Source: JAPOXR01 sp965221815 (GTDB lineage Bacteria; Pseudomonadota; Alphaproteobacteria; Rhodobacterales; Rhodobacteraceae). Taken from it: DNA of 64,000 nucleotides. The stretch is from assembly GCA_965221815.1 (NCBI GenBank), contig OZ244915.1, positions 3,224,001 through 3,288,000 on the forward strand, in the 5' to 3' direction. Position numbers and translations under genes: made by a program. Shown piece after piece: positions 7,628-16,954 of this stretch. Within the stretch, counting starts at the first letter, position 1. The number at the start of each line of letters is the position of its first letter. Under the pieces are notes generated by a model. That model was not told the origin of the DNA. It saw nothing but the letters and a program-made list of their open reading frames with translations, and searched no databases.

Positions 7628-9799
7628 ATGATTGTGCCTGTCTCCAGACGTGCGTTCTTGCAAACGGGAGTCGCCGCCGCGTCGGTTCTGACAATTGGCT
7701 TTCGGCCTGATCACACGCTGGCCGCCGGTACCGGCGCACAGGGTTTGACGCCGTTCGTGAAGATTGCAGACGATGGAACCGTCACCGCCATCATCAAGCA
7801 TTTTGAATGCGGCCAAGGAGTCACCACGGGTCTGGCGACTCTGATCGCTGAGGAACTGAATCTCCCGCTGGATCAAGTCAACGTTGAATTTGCGCCCGCC
7901 GATGTCGAGACGTACCGTAACCTGTTGTTTGGGATTCAGGGAACCGGCGGTTCTACCGCCATGGCCAATTCCTACATGCAATATCGCACAGCTGGAGCGG
8001 CAGCTCGCACGATGCTGATTGCCGCCGCGGCAGCGGCATGGGATGTTCCAGAGAGCCGTGTCAAATTGATCAATGGTCATCTTGTTTCGGACAAAAAAAC
8101 AGCGCCAATGGGCGCGTTTGCCGCAGCGGCGGCCACGCGCGACGTTCCGGCCGAGCCTGTCCTGAAGGATCCGGCCGAGTTTTCTGTCATCGGCAATCCA
8201 GAGACACGGCGCCGTGATAATCGACCGAAAATTGATGGCACCGCCCAGTTTGCGATGGATGTCCACCTGGACGGCCAAATCGTTGCGGTCATGAAACGCA
8301 GCCCGCGTTTTGGCGGGACATTGATGTCTTTTGACGACAGTGCCGCACGGGAGGTTCCGGGCTTTATCCGCGCCGCGGCCCTGCCGACACAAACGGCTGT
8401 CGTTGTGTATGCGCACGATACCTGGGCGGCCTTTCAGGCGCGAGATGCACTGACAGCGGAATGGGACTTTTCAGACGCGGACAATCGCAGTTCGGACGAG
8501 ATGCGGTCTGATCTTCTCGCGATGGTCAAGACGGAGGCCCAGTTTGATGCCAAGGGTGTCGTGCGCGATGCAACGGCGGCTTTGGACGGCGCCACGCAGG
8601 TCATCGAACAGGAATTCTTCCTTCCCTATCTGGCGCATGCGCCGATGGAACCCCTGAACTGCACGATTGCCCCGTCACCAACGGGTGTGACTCTCTATGA
8701 CGGCACGCAAATTCCGACGGGTGCGCAGCAGGCCCTGTCTGCTGTGCTGGGGATTCCGACCGACAAGATCGCGGTCCAATCCCTCTATGCCGGGGGAACA
8801 TTCGGGCGCCGCGCGAGTCCCGACGCCGATTACCATGTGGAGGCCGCGCTCGCCTTTGCGCTGAACGGGGGTGTGCAACCGGTCAAGCTCGTCTGGTCGC
8901 GTGAGGACGACATCACAGGGGGATATTATCGCCCGTCGGTGGCCCATCGGGTGCGCGTGGGTCTGGGCGCTGACGGCCACATCGTTGGCTGGGATCATCG
9001 GGTGGCGGGACAATCGATCTTCAAAGGATCGAGTTTCGAGTCGTTTGTCGTGCAAAACGGTGTTGACAGCACATCGGTCGAAGGGGTCCGTGATACGCTC
9101 TATGACATTCCGGGACAGTATGTGGGGCTGACGGACGAATCCAGCCCCATCACGGTGAACTGGTGGCGTTCGGTGGGCCACAGCCATACCGCTTATGTGA
9201 TGGAAACCATGATGGATATGGCCGCCCATGTCGTCCAGAGAGATCCGGTGGAATTCAGATTGGCACATCTCACTTCGGGGTCGGTTGATCAGAACCGGCT
9301 GGCCGGTGTGTTGCGCCTGGCCGCGGAGAAGGCCGGTTGGGATCAGCAACCCCTGACGGGTCGAAGGCGAGGCGTGGCCGCGCACAAATCCTTCGGAACC
9401 TATGTGGCCGAGGTGGTCGAGGTCTCCGGTGATGTGGAGAGCGGTCTTGTGATTGAGAAGGTGACATGCGCTGTTGATTGCGGCACCCCGGTGAACCCGG
9501 ATGTGATTGCGGCGCAGATGGAGAGTGCCATTGGTTATGGATTGGGGCACGTGATGCGCTCCCAGATTTCCTTTTCCAATGGGGAAGTCGATCAGTCGAA
9601 TTTTCCCGACTACGAAACCCTCAGGATCAGCGATATCAAGGCAATTGAGACCCATATTGTGCCATCCACAGCTCCGCCGTCCGGCGTTGGGGAGCCGGGA
9701 ACGCCGCCCGCGGGACCGGCCCTGGCCAATGCCATTGCCGTCGATGGGCCGCGCATCACCGAGCTGCCGATGACATCCCAGGACGTGAATTTTGCGTGA
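7628..9799 (+). CDS. Molybdopterin-binding catalytic subunit, xanthine dehydrogenase family (IorB-like)
   Basis: A 723-aa aldehyde oxidase/xanthine dehydrogenase-type catalytic subunit. A Tat signal (SRRAFLQTG, residues 6-14) indicates periplasmic assembly together with the iron-sulfur subunit. Conserved blocks include FECGQGVTTGLATLIAEEL, GTFGRRASPDADY and the GVGEPGTPP segment whose glutamate (about residue 689) corresponds to the catalytic base of the family. The substrate (aldehyde, N-heterocycle or other) cannot be told from sequence. It is translationally close to the IorA-like gene (three-base gap), so the two subunits are co-produced. A maturation factor such as XdhC is not visible in the window. 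Confidence 0.9.
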   Translation: MIVPVSRRAFLQTGVAAASVLTIGFRPDHTLAAGTGAQGLTPFVKIADDGTVTAIIKHFECGQGVTTGLATLIAEELNLPLDQVNVEFAPADVETYRNLLFGIQGTGGSTAMANSYMQYRTAGAAARTMLIAAAAAAWDVPESRVKLINGHLVSDKKTAPMGAFAAAAATRDVPAEPVLKDPAEFSVIGNPETRRRDNRPKIDGTAQFAMDVHLDGQIVAVMKRSPRFGGTLMSFDDSAAREVPGFIRAAALPTQTAVVVYAHDTWAAFQARDALTAEWDFSDADNRSSDEMRSDLLAMVKTEAQFDAKGVVRDATAALDGATQVIEQEFFLPYLAHAPMEPLNCTIAPSPTGVTLYDGTQIPTGAQQALSAVLGIPTDKIAVQSLYAGGTFGRRASPDADYHVEAALAFALNGGVQPVKLVWSREDDITGGYYRPSVAHRVRVGLGADGHIVGWDHRVAGQSIFKGSSFESFVVQNGVDSTSVEGVRDTLYDIPGQYVGLTDESSPITVNWWRSVGHSHTAYVMETMMDMAAHVVQRDPVEFRLAHLTSGSVDQNRLAGVLRLAAEKAGWDQQPLTGRRRGVAAHKSFGTYVAEVVEVSGDVESGLVIEKVTCAVDCGTPVNPDVIAAQMESAIGYGLGHVMRSQISFSNGEVDQSNFPDYETLRISDIKAIETHIVPSTAPPSGVGEPGTPPAGPALANAIAVDGPRITELPMTSQDVNFA

Positions 9800-9953
9800 T
9801 CGGTCCTGCCAACCCCCGCCGTCTGCCCAGCAGAAAGGATCATGAGAGGGAGCGCAGTCTTGCCCGGTCGCCAATGGGAGGGGAATCAATCCGCACACGT
9901 CAGCGTGTCATGGGACCGGTGTCGGTAGGCGGTCAATCCAACTGACGCAGTCG

Positions 9954-11090
9954 TCAGGACGAGCGGCGTGAGTCTCTATAGATATCCTGTAACGTGTCGA
10001 GCGCTGAATTGATCCGCAATTCACTTTTGATACAGGCATGTACGATGTCCCCGGCGTGATCCTGAAATTCAATGTAACCCGGATATCGCGGACGAAGCCA
10101 TGCTGTATCGAGGGTGCGCCGCGTATTGCGGAAGAAGTTTCGACTTGCCTGGTTACATATGTCGCTTTCCCAGGCAGCCGCATGGCCGGGCTGTCCACCT
10201 GATTCAAAATACAGCCCCTTTTGAATCTCGGCACTGGCGACCCAATACGCGAAATCAATTGCAACATCCTTGAAACGGGAGGTGTTTGAAACGGCGATTC
10301 CGGTTCCACCAATCACGGTGCCCCTTGGATCGGCGCGGCGAACACCCGGCGCATCGGCAAAGGAAATTGGATATTGGCAATATCCATTGCGGCTATAGTT
10401 GGTGTAACCATAACCGAAGGGGGAATAGGCGGGTCCATCAACTGCGTTACCCATCCAGTCGAGGATTCCAATCGGATCAAGATCCAGGCATTGCGGGTCC
10501 ATCAACGCCACAATCTCTTTCATCTTTTCCAGCACAAACTGACCTGTTTCATGCGCAATCAGCTGATCGCCAACGGCAATCTTTCCCCCCAGATTGTTGA
10601 TCATTCCCATGAAGACCATGAGGGCATTGATCGGAATGAGTGCAAAGGCGACCTTTCGCTGACGGGCAAGGCACAACACATCATCCCATTGTCCCGGGAC
10701 ATCGTTTGACATGAGATCTGCACGAAATGCTGCCACTGGCGTGGCTGCGTCAATCGCGAGCGCCCATTGTTGTCCTTCAAAATTGTAGGATTGGTGGGAG
10801 AGGCCAATCGAATTCCGATCCAGTTCCGCAAGTTCTTTTTCCCGCCCGGCTATATCGAGGGGTGCCAGCACACCATCCTGATAACACTCCCCAACATGGG
10901 GGTGATCAATGACCAGAAGGTCAAAATTGTCCGTCATGTCGCGTATCGGGCGGTCCGCAAAGGCTTGCAGCGATCTTTTCTCCCAGGAAATGACGACGTC
11001 AGGATGGAGTTTCGCATAGTATTCAGAGGCGGCAACCATCGGGTCGAAACCACGGCTGTGATCCCATGTCATTCCCTTCATCCGTCTCAT
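9954..11090 (-). CDS. ABC-type extracellular solute-binding protein family 1, no signal peptide
   Basis: About 378 aa with the fold pattern of carbohydrate-type (family 1) binding proteins: an N-terminal GMTWDHSRGFDPMVAAS segment, a NFDLLVIDHPHVG region and a C-terminal EIQKGLYFESGGQPGHAAAW block. No signal peptide is visible from any possible start, so it may stay in the cytoplasm. Leaderless relatives starting this way occur beside CaiB/BaiF genes in other Alphaproteobacteria (recalled, not checked). Several starts are possible; a TTG at 11102 and ATGs at 11090 and 11081 are all in frame and none has a strong ribosome binding site. It is monocistronic here, with no permease next to it. Confidence 0.75.
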   Translation of the reverse strand: MRRMKGMTWDHSRGFDPMVAASEYYAKLHPDVVISWEKRSLQAFADRPIRDMTDNFDLLVIDHPHVGECYQDGVLAPLDIAGREKELAELDRNSIGLSHQSYNFEGQQWALAIDAATPVAAFRADLMSNDVPGQWDDVLCLARQRKVAFALIPINALMVFMGMINNLGGKIAVGDQLIAHETGQFVLEKMKEIVALMDPQCLDLDPIGILDWMGNAVDGPAYSPFGYGYTNYSRNGYCQYPISFADAPGVRRADPRGTVIGGTGIAVSNTSRFKDVAIDFAYWVASAEIQKGLYFESGGQPGHAAAWESDICNQASRNFFRNTRRTLDTAWLRPRYPGYIEFQDHAGDIVHACIKSELRINSALDTLQDIYRDSRRSS

Positions 11091-11102
11091 CTGCGTGGTC
11101 AA

Positions 11103-11618
11103 CGAAGCCTTCTTTCTGAAACCTCTGCTGGAGTCGTCCTATATCGCTGTACACATATGGCGCAAGTCTTCACCCGGCAATTCCCGTTCATTCCGGGGTC
11201 AGGCGGTTTGGCGCAGTCATATGGTGGGCGGTTTTGATCCGGCACAGCCAATCCGGGCAGTGGAACCGTTGCGACTGCTGCCATCAGACAATCGATCACG
11301 GTGGGACCATCTGATCCTGAGTCATCTGGAACATTCTACGCAATCTGGACATCCTCACATCCATCGTCGCAGATGGGATATTGTCTGTGGGGCATGACAT
11401 GGCGCGATGATACCCGTTGTTGCGGGCAACCCTCAACGGATCACGCGGCACGGTCGAGACGCGCCAGAAGAGTTTGCGAAAATATTTTTCGTAAACAACT
11501 TACCCACTGACATCACGGAATGAAATCAATCAGCGGGAATGGCGGGTCTTCATCCTGAATCTATGGGGGGTCTTTGCTCAGGGTCACGTCTGATTCAGGA
11601 CACATCATCGGCACCAAA
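11103..11618. other. Intergenic region
   Basis: About 515 bp between two minus-strand genes. No frame with a recognisable domain is seen on either strand and no obvious hairpin or repeat was found. It presumably holds the promoter of the downstream binding-protein gene. Confidence 0.4.
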
Positions 11619-12458
11619 CTATTTCGGTAAATCAGCAAAATAGAAAGGCATTCCCGGCACGACCCGTCGGCGTTGTCGGAGTTCCATCCCTTCGAACGGG
11701 TAGACGTCCGATGCATCGACGGCTTTGTCGTGACAGGCGAGAATATAGTCGGCGCGCTTGTCGATTTCTTCAACGGACCGCCATCCTTCAATCGAGTTGA
11801 CAAAGCGCGCTGGCACCCAGTAGCGCCATTGTTCGTCTTCATTGGGCTCCATGTTGCGTGATTGAAATATTGCATCTCCAGCGATGACAATATCTCCCAC
11901 CGACGTGGTTACAGTGACCGACATATGGCCAGGTGAATGCCCCGGGGTTTCGAACATGGAGACGCCAGGGACGATTTCAGTGGGTCCGTGCACCATCTCG
12001 AAGCTGCATCCGCTGTATGCGGGTTCAATGCCCAGTTTTGGAGATTCATAGGTCCGGTAATAGAGGGGCAGGGGATTGTAGGCCCACTTTATCTCTTTTT
12101 CAGGACAGATATATCGTGCGTTGGAAAACTCTTTCATATTCTGGACATGATCCCAGTGCAGATGTGTGAGGATGACAATGTCGATGTCAGCAGGATCAAC
12201 ACCGAGCTGACTGCGCAGATGCTCATGCGCTTGCAAACAGCCGCGTTTCTGGCACTTATGATGGTATTTTGTGGCTCTTTCTTCGTCACACAAGCCGGTA
12301 TCGACCATGATACGGTGTGCACCGGTATCCACATAAAAACAATAGACCGGGTTCCAGATTTTCTTGCCGGCGGGGCCTTTCCAGAACACGTAGGTTCCCA
12401 AGTCAGCTTCCAGCCAACCTGTATTTATCGGATAAATTCTTGTTTCAGCAATTCCCAT
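11619..12458 (-). CDS. MBL-fold hydrolase, N-acyl-homoserine-lactonase-like
   Basis: A 279-aa metallo-beta-lactamase-fold protein. The dinuclear zinc signature THLHWDH is at 98-104 (H99, H101, D103, H104), with later ligands in PGHSPGH, GDAIF and ACHDK. The arrangement resembles the AhlD/AttM lactonase subfamily, which opens lactone rings, but the real substrate may be a sugar lactone or another ester. A GAGGAAATCC block sits directly upstream of the ATG. It is divergent from the Tm-1-like/aldolase operon and shares a 328-bp promoter region with it. Confidence 0.82.
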   Translation of the reverse strand: MGIAETRIYPINTGWLEADLGTYVFWKGPAGKKIWNPVYCFYVDTGAHRIMVDTGLCDEERATKYHHKCQKRGCLQAHEHLRSQLGVDPADIDIVILTHLHWDHVQNMKEFSNARYICPEKEIKWAYNPLPLYYRTYESPKLGIEPAYSGCSFEMVHGPTEIVPGVSMFETPGHSPGHMSVTVTTSVGDIVIAGDAIFQSRNMEPNEDEQWRYWVPARFVNSIEGWRSVEEIDKRADYILACHDKAVDASDVYPFEGMELRQRRRVVPGMPFYFADLPK

Positions 12459-12786
12459 GGATTTCCTCGATTCAAAACGGTGCGTGAAGACAGTTGTGGG
12501 TTTATCGTATGCCTGCAGACACCACAGATATGTGTTGCACGGCGCGCCTTGTAGTCGATTGGAGCTGAATATGCGACAATATCAGCCCAGCGGTTGTCCA
12601 AAGAGAGATAGAGTTGCTGTCCCGATTCAACTGGCATGATCGGCAATGCAGGAAAGAGGTTTTGATGGAAGCTTCAGCAGTTCTTGCGCAGGGCTGACTA
12701 CACGGTCACAATGGAAATATCACAACGAATTCCTTTGGAATTTGCTCCTGAACTGCGTATCTTTTTCCACAAGGAGGGGTGTCAAG
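12459..12786. other. Divergent intergenic region
   Basis: 328 bp between the MBL-fold gene (minus) and the Tm-1-like gene (plus), so both promoters should lie here. The frame of the downstream gene is open as far back as 12646, but the family start and the ribosome binding site point to 12787. No clear operator repeat was recognised. Confidence 0.4.
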
Positions 12787-13956
12787 GTGGCTGGCCCTAT
12801 TGCAGTAATTTTGGCGACGCTGAACACAAAGGCGATTGAAGCCAGGTACTTGAAGGAGCGCATTCTTGCGCATGGATTTGATTGCGAAATCATTGATGTG
12901 TCGCTCGATGCGGGCGGAAGACAACTCCATGGTGACGATAAACTGGTTGCCATGGAACGCGCCGCGGAACGTGCTGGGAAGGTGCTTTCAGAACGCGCAA
13001 TGGTAACCCCGGTGCGGGTCATGATTGGGCTGGGCGGCGGAACCGGGGGTCAGATCATCGCCGCTGCACTGGATGCGGCGGATCTTGATGCCTGGAAGCT
13101 CCTGATCACCACCCAGGCTTTCGATACGCGATTCGTTTCTGGTCTCGAAGACGCCATCATCATTCCAGCAATCGCGGATATTGAAGGACTGAATCGAATG
13201 ACGATGCGGGTCCTGGAATCATCTGCTGCTGTCGCTAGCAGTCTCATCAATTGTGAAACGATCAATGCCGGGCAACCTGATGATAATACGGTGTGTCTGT
13301 CAGCACTCGGCATCACCGCTCAGGGCATCAATAGGGCAAGATCACAAATTGAGAATTTGGGTTACGAATGTGCCGTATTTCATGCCAATGGTCATGGCGG
13401 AAACACCATGGTACGCCTGATTGAGAGTCGAGGATTTTGTGCGGTTCTGGATTACACAATCCATGAGTTGGTTAGCCTGTGTCTAGACCCCGAAACACAG
13501 GTATCTTCACAACGTTTTCGCCTACCCCGCGAGATCCCGCGGGTTATGCTTCCGGGAGGTGTCAATTTCATGACACGATGGCGCGGACGGGAATTCGGTC
13601 GAGATCAGGTGCCAAGGCCACAATATTCCCACAGTTCCGAAATTGCGCATGTCGGTCTCTCGGAAGATGAGATGGCAGGGCTGGGTGATGCGCTCGCAAA
13701 TGTTCTCAGTGAGGCGACGCGGTCAACGACGGTCATTATTCCAATGGGCGGGTTTTCGTCCGAAGATTGTCCAGGAGGTCTGCTTGAGAACAAGCCGGGG
13801 CGCGCGGCATTTGCCGAGAGTTTGATGGCTCAGGCCAATAACAGGTTGCGGGTCGTCCGCACGGACGGCCATATCAACGATTTCGCTGTTGCGGAACTGG
13901 CAGTCGGGATGCTGCGGGAATTGATAGATGAACATCAGGCAGGAAGGGTCACATGA
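12787..13956 (+). CDS. Tm-1-like ATP-binding domain protein (UPF0261 family)
   Basis: The protein matches the Tm-1-like/UPF0261 family named after the tomato antiviral Tm-1 N-terminal domain. Visible features are an N-terminal IAVILATLNTKAIEARYLKERI strand-helix, an IGLGGGTGGQI glycine loop typical of nucleotide binding, and a C-terminal TVIIPMGGFSSEDCPGG segment. The family role in bacteria is not established. The GTG at 12787 is chosen because AAGGAGG at 12771-12777 lies ten bases upstream, giving 389 aa, the usual family length. It overlaps the class II aldolase gene by four bases (ATGA), so the two are translationally coupled. Confidence 0.83.
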   Translation: MAGPIAVILATLNTKAIEARYLKERILAHGFDCEIIDVSLDAGGRQLHGDDKLVAMERAAERAGKVLSERAMVTPVRVMIGLGGGTGGQIIAAALDAADLDAWKLLITTQAFDTRFVSGLEDAIIIPAIADIEGLNRMTMRVLESSAAVASSLINCETINAGQPDDNTVCLSALGITAQGINRARSQIENLGYECAVFHANGHGGNTMVRLIESRGFCAVLDYTIHELVSLCLDPETQVSSQRFRLPREIPRVMLPGGVNFMTRWRGREFGRDQVPRPQYSHSSEIAHVGLSEDEMAGLGDALANVLSEATRSTTVIIPMGGFSSEDCPGGLLENKPGRAAFAESLMAQANNRLRVVRTDGHINDFAVAELAVGMLRELIDEHQAGRVT

Positions 13957-14639
13957 TGACAAGACACGATATTGATCATGACAATCTGGTTTCAGTCAGG
14001 AAAGAAATTATCTCGATTGCCCGGAGATGTTTTTCGCTCAAACTGCAGACCAATTCCGGGGGAAATCTCTCGGCGCGCCTGTCCTGTCGTGATGCCATCG
14101 TCATCAAGCCCAGCGGTCTTGGCTATTTTGAATGTTCACACGACAATCTAATGGTGTGTGATCTGGAAGGACAGGTGATTGAAGGCCGTGGCAAACCTTC
14201 CAAGGATCTCGGTTTCCATTGTGGAATTTACCAGGAACGTGCAGACGTGAATGCCATTGTCCATGTTCACTCACCCTGGGCAATCGGTTATTCTCATCTC
14301 AATCTTCCCTTTGAATGTGCGACTGTGCAGTCTGTTGGAAAACTTGGTCGTCTGGTCCCGTGCATCGATCTCGCGCCGGGCGGCAAGCCGCAGGGAGAAG
14401 CAGAAGTTCGTCCCGTCTTTGCCAATAATCAGCTCAAGGCGGCATTGCTGCGCGCGCACGGAACCATTGGCGTGGGGAAAGACCTCATATCGGCACAATA
14501 TATTGTTGAGTTGCTCGAGGAATCATGTCACGCGGCATTTGCTGCCTCCTGGTTTCATAACCTGCCGAAACTGATGAACGAGACGCAAGGCCACACGGAG
14601 ATTCGTGACTGCTTTCCCCGTCTGGGACAGGTTGATTGA
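13953..14639 (+). CDS. Class II aldolase/adducin family protein
   Basis: A 228-aa protein of the fuculose/ribulose-phosphate aldolase and epimerase group. The substrate-loop sequences NSGGNLSAR and KPSG and the metal-binding HVHSPWA (near residue 105) with a later RAHG histidine are present, so a zinc-dependent aldol cleavage is plausible. Such enzymes act on sugar or sugar-acid phosphates. It overlaps the Tm-1-like gene by four bases, which suggests a shared pathway. A fragment of an IS1-like transposase begins a few bases after its stop codon. Confidence 0.85.
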   Translation: MMTRHDIDHDNLVSVRKEIISIARRCFSLKLQTNSGGNLSARLSCRDAIVIKPSGLGYFECSHDNLMVCDLEGQVIEGRGKPSKDLGFHCGIYQERADVNAIVHVHSPWAIGYSHLNLPFECATVQSVGKLGRLVPCIDLAPGGKPQGEAEVRPVFANNQLKAALLRAHGTIGVGKDLISAQYIVELLEESCHAAFAASWFHNLPKLMNETQGHTEIRDCFPRLGQVD

Positions 14640-14642
14640 CGC

Positions 14643-14855
14643 GCCACAGGCTTCTCAAAGAAGCTGGAAAATCATCTCCACATGCTTTCGCTGTCCTTCG
14701 TGCATGACAACTTCGTTCGCATGCACAAGACGCTTCGCATGTCACCCGCTATAGTGGCGGGCGTGTCGAACACGCGGCATGATATGGAATGGATCGTGGG
14801 TCTTATCGACGCGCGGGCACCGGCACCGAAAAAACGCGGCCCATACAAGAAGCGT
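14643..14855 (+). pseudogene. C-terminal remnant of an IS1-like transposase
   Basis: The frame reads FSKKLENHLHMLSLSFVHDNF then VRMHKTLRMSPAIVAGVS and ends with KKRGPYKKR. This matches the C-terminus of a transposase commonly annotated as IS1 family in Alphaproteobacteria (recalled as a KVENH...HYNFxRIHKTLRxTPAMAAGV pattern). The N-terminal catalytic part is missing and the fragment starts immediately after the class II aldolase stop, so an old insertion or deletion joined them. No terminal repeats could be identified. Confidence 0.7.
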
Positions 14856-15125
14856 CAGGCGGGACATTACAAACCGAGACCCTGCCTGCCATTTATTCCA
14901 TATGATGGAAGATATGCAGGGTTATTGATGGCGAGTTTGTGTGAGCCATTGTCGTGGGCGGTTTGCATTCTGCGGCGCAACATCAGACAGAGAGTCGATT
15001 CTGTCCGGTCACACGTCCGACAACATGACAGTCTTTTTCGTTATTCCTGCCAATGGTTCTGCGTCATCAACCGGTCATTGCGGGGTCTTGATCATGGGTA
15101 TGTCTGCAGTGATAGGCTCAGGTTT

Positions 15126-15965
15126 TCATCCCTTGACGGCACCGGCCGTCATTCCGGCGATGATCTGCCGTGCAGCGAAAAAGGTAAATATCAATGGCGG
15201 GATGACAATCAAGGTCCCCATCGCCATGATCCGACCCCACTCGACTCCGGTATCGGTAATGAAGCCTGCCGCACCGACGGGCAGGGTGCGGGTTTTTCGG
15301 CTGGTGAGCAACAAGGCTAGGATGAACTCATTCCATGCAATGCGAAACGTGAAGATTCCCGCGACCGCATATCCCGATTTCATCAGCGGCAGCAAAACCC
15401 GAAAATAGACCTGCAAGGGTGACGCACCGTCGATAACGGCGGCTTCCTCGAGCTCAACCGGAATCTGTTTGAAAAATCCGAAGAGAAGCCAGATGGCGAA
15501 AGGCAGGTTGAGGGCGGTGTAGAAAAATGTCAAAACCGCCAGATCGTTGTTGAGACCAAAATTGACGACCATCGCAAATGCCGGAACGGCGAGCACGGCC
15601 GGCGGAACCATCCGCACCAGTAGCGTGGAATTGGCCGTGAATTCCCGGCCTCGAAACTCCGTTCGTGCCAACGCATAGGCACAGAATCCACCAAATACGA
15701 GAGTAAACAGAGTCGACAGGCTACCCACAATGATTGAGTTCCACAGGTAACCATCAAAATTACCCCGGGTCATGATATGTTGGTAATTTCCGAGAGTCGG
15801 CACGAAGAAGAACCAGACCGGTTCCTTTTGCTGAACGAGAACATCGTTCTTGAAACCGGTCGACACCATCACCCAGATCGGCATCAGGGTGATGACGGCG
15901 AGGACCAAAAGCGCCACGTAATGCGCAATGACCGCCTGTCGCCCTCCGATCGCTCTGCCGGTCAT
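15126..15965 (-). CDS. Carbohydrate-type ABC transporter permease (MalG family)
   Basis: A 279-aa inner-membrane permease of the CUT1 type with about six transmembrane helices. The cytoplasmic EAA loop is EEAAVIDGASPLQVYFRVLLP, which docks on the ATPase. It forms the inner-membrane channel together with the MalF-type permease encoded one base upstream. It is the last gene of the eight-gene minus-strand operon that starts with the CoA-transferase at 23342. Confidence 0.92.
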   Translation of the reverse strand: MTGRAIGGRQAVIAHYVALLVLAVITLMPIWVMVSTGFKNDVLVQQKEPVWFFFVPTLGNYQHIMTRGNFDGYLWNSIIVGSLSTLFTLVFGGFCAYALARTEFRGREFTANSTLLVRMVPPAVLAVPAFAMVVNFGLNNDLAVLTFFYTALNLPFAIWLLFGFFKQIPVELEEAAVIDGASPLQVYFRVLLPLMKSGYAVAGIFTFRIAWNEFILALLLTSRKTRTLPVGAAGFITDTGVEWGRIMAMGTLIVIPPLIFTFFAARQIIAGMTAGAVKG

Positions 15966-15966
15966 G

Positions 15967-16878
15967 CTAGATATCCGACTTTTCTTTCATCGGATTGCCG
16001 GCAACGAGAATCGCAAAACTCAATCCGAAAACGATCAGAATCAAGAGAACAGAGATCGCCGACGCATAGCCCAGCTGTTGCGTCTCGAAGGCGCGATTGT
16101 AAATATGTAAAGAGAGAAGTTCAGTCGCACGACCAGGACCACCACCGGTCAAAATATACATGACCTCGAGGGCGCGAAACACGTCGATGAGGCGCAAGAG
16201 CAGGGCAATCAGCAGGATTGATCGGATCATCGGCAGTTTGACAAAAAGAATATGCTGCCACCAATTCGCACCATCGATCTTGCTGGCTTCCAGTATCTCA
16301 GACGGCAGCGCCTGGAGCCCAGCAATGACAATAATGAAGATAAACGGTGTCCACTGCCAGATATCGGTAAAGACGATGGCGAAGAATGCCAGTTCGGGGT
16401 CACCAAGCCAGACCTGCGGTTCAATACCAATCATTCCAAGATAATAGTTGATCCAGCCAATGCGTGCGTCGAAAAGATAGCGCCAGATCAAGCCGACGAC
16501 GACCGGGGATATCATCAATGGCAGAATGAAAATGGTCCGGAAAACCGATGCGCCACGGATCGGTTTTTCAAGCAGCAGAGCCAATGACACACCAAGGAAC
16601 ATTTCGATGGTGATGGTCCAGAAACCGAAGCGCAGCGTCACCCAGATCGACTCGTGGACATTGTCGTCGGTGAGCATGCGCACAAAATGACGCACGCCCA
16701 CATAGGGCGCATCGTCGAACTTGGTGCCGATTTTCCAGTCGAAAAGACTCAGGTAAAATGCCTGCAACACGGGATAGACGAGGCCGGCAAACATGATGGC
16801 GACCGCTGGGAGTATAAAGAAATACGGACTCAGCGCACGAATGCTCATTGTTGCCGATGGCACCGCCGGAGTCGTCAC
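15967..16878 (-). CDS. Carbohydrate-type ABC transporter permease (MalF/UgpA family)
   Basis: A 303-aa permease with an N-terminal hydrophobic helix (LSPYFFILPAVAIMFAGLVYP) and about six membrane spans. Its EAA loop is LEASKIDGANWWQHILFVKLP. It is the membrane partner of the MalG-type permease, whose gene begins one base after its stop codon. The binding protein is encoded upstream in the same operon. Substrate identity is unknown; the linked CoA-pathway genes suggest a compound fed into acyl-CoA metabolism, not a simple sugar (inference). Confidence 0.92.
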   Translation of the reverse strand: MTTPAVPSATMSIRALSPYFFILPAVAIMFAGLVYPVLQAFYLSLFDWKIGTKFDDAPYVGVRHFVRMLTDDNVHESIWVTLRFGFWTITIEMFLGVSLALLLEKPIRGASVFRTIFILPLMISPVVVGLIWRYLFDARIGWINYYLGMIGIEPQVWLGDPELAFFAIVFTDIWQWTPFIFIIVIAGLQALPSEILEASKIDGANWWQHILFVKLPMIRSILLIALLLRLIDVFRALEVMYILTGGGPGRATELLSLHIYNRAFETQQLGYASAISVLLILIVFGLSFAILVAGNPMKEKSDI

Positions 16879-16954
16879 AGGTGTCTCGCTTTTATCTTGA
16901 CGTCATGATTGGCCGGGCCCCGGTCGGTGCCGGGGTCCGTGCCAAAAATCAGTG

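Noticed and set aside
7256..8416. Minus-strand frame over the IorA/IorB junction
   Set aside because: Same reason: it overlaps two clearly recognised genes and has no recognisable domain.
8675..9898. Long minus-strand frame over the molybdopterin subunit gene
   Set aside because: It is a shadow of a well supported gene with strong family motifs on the plus strand; no domain is visible in the antisense product.
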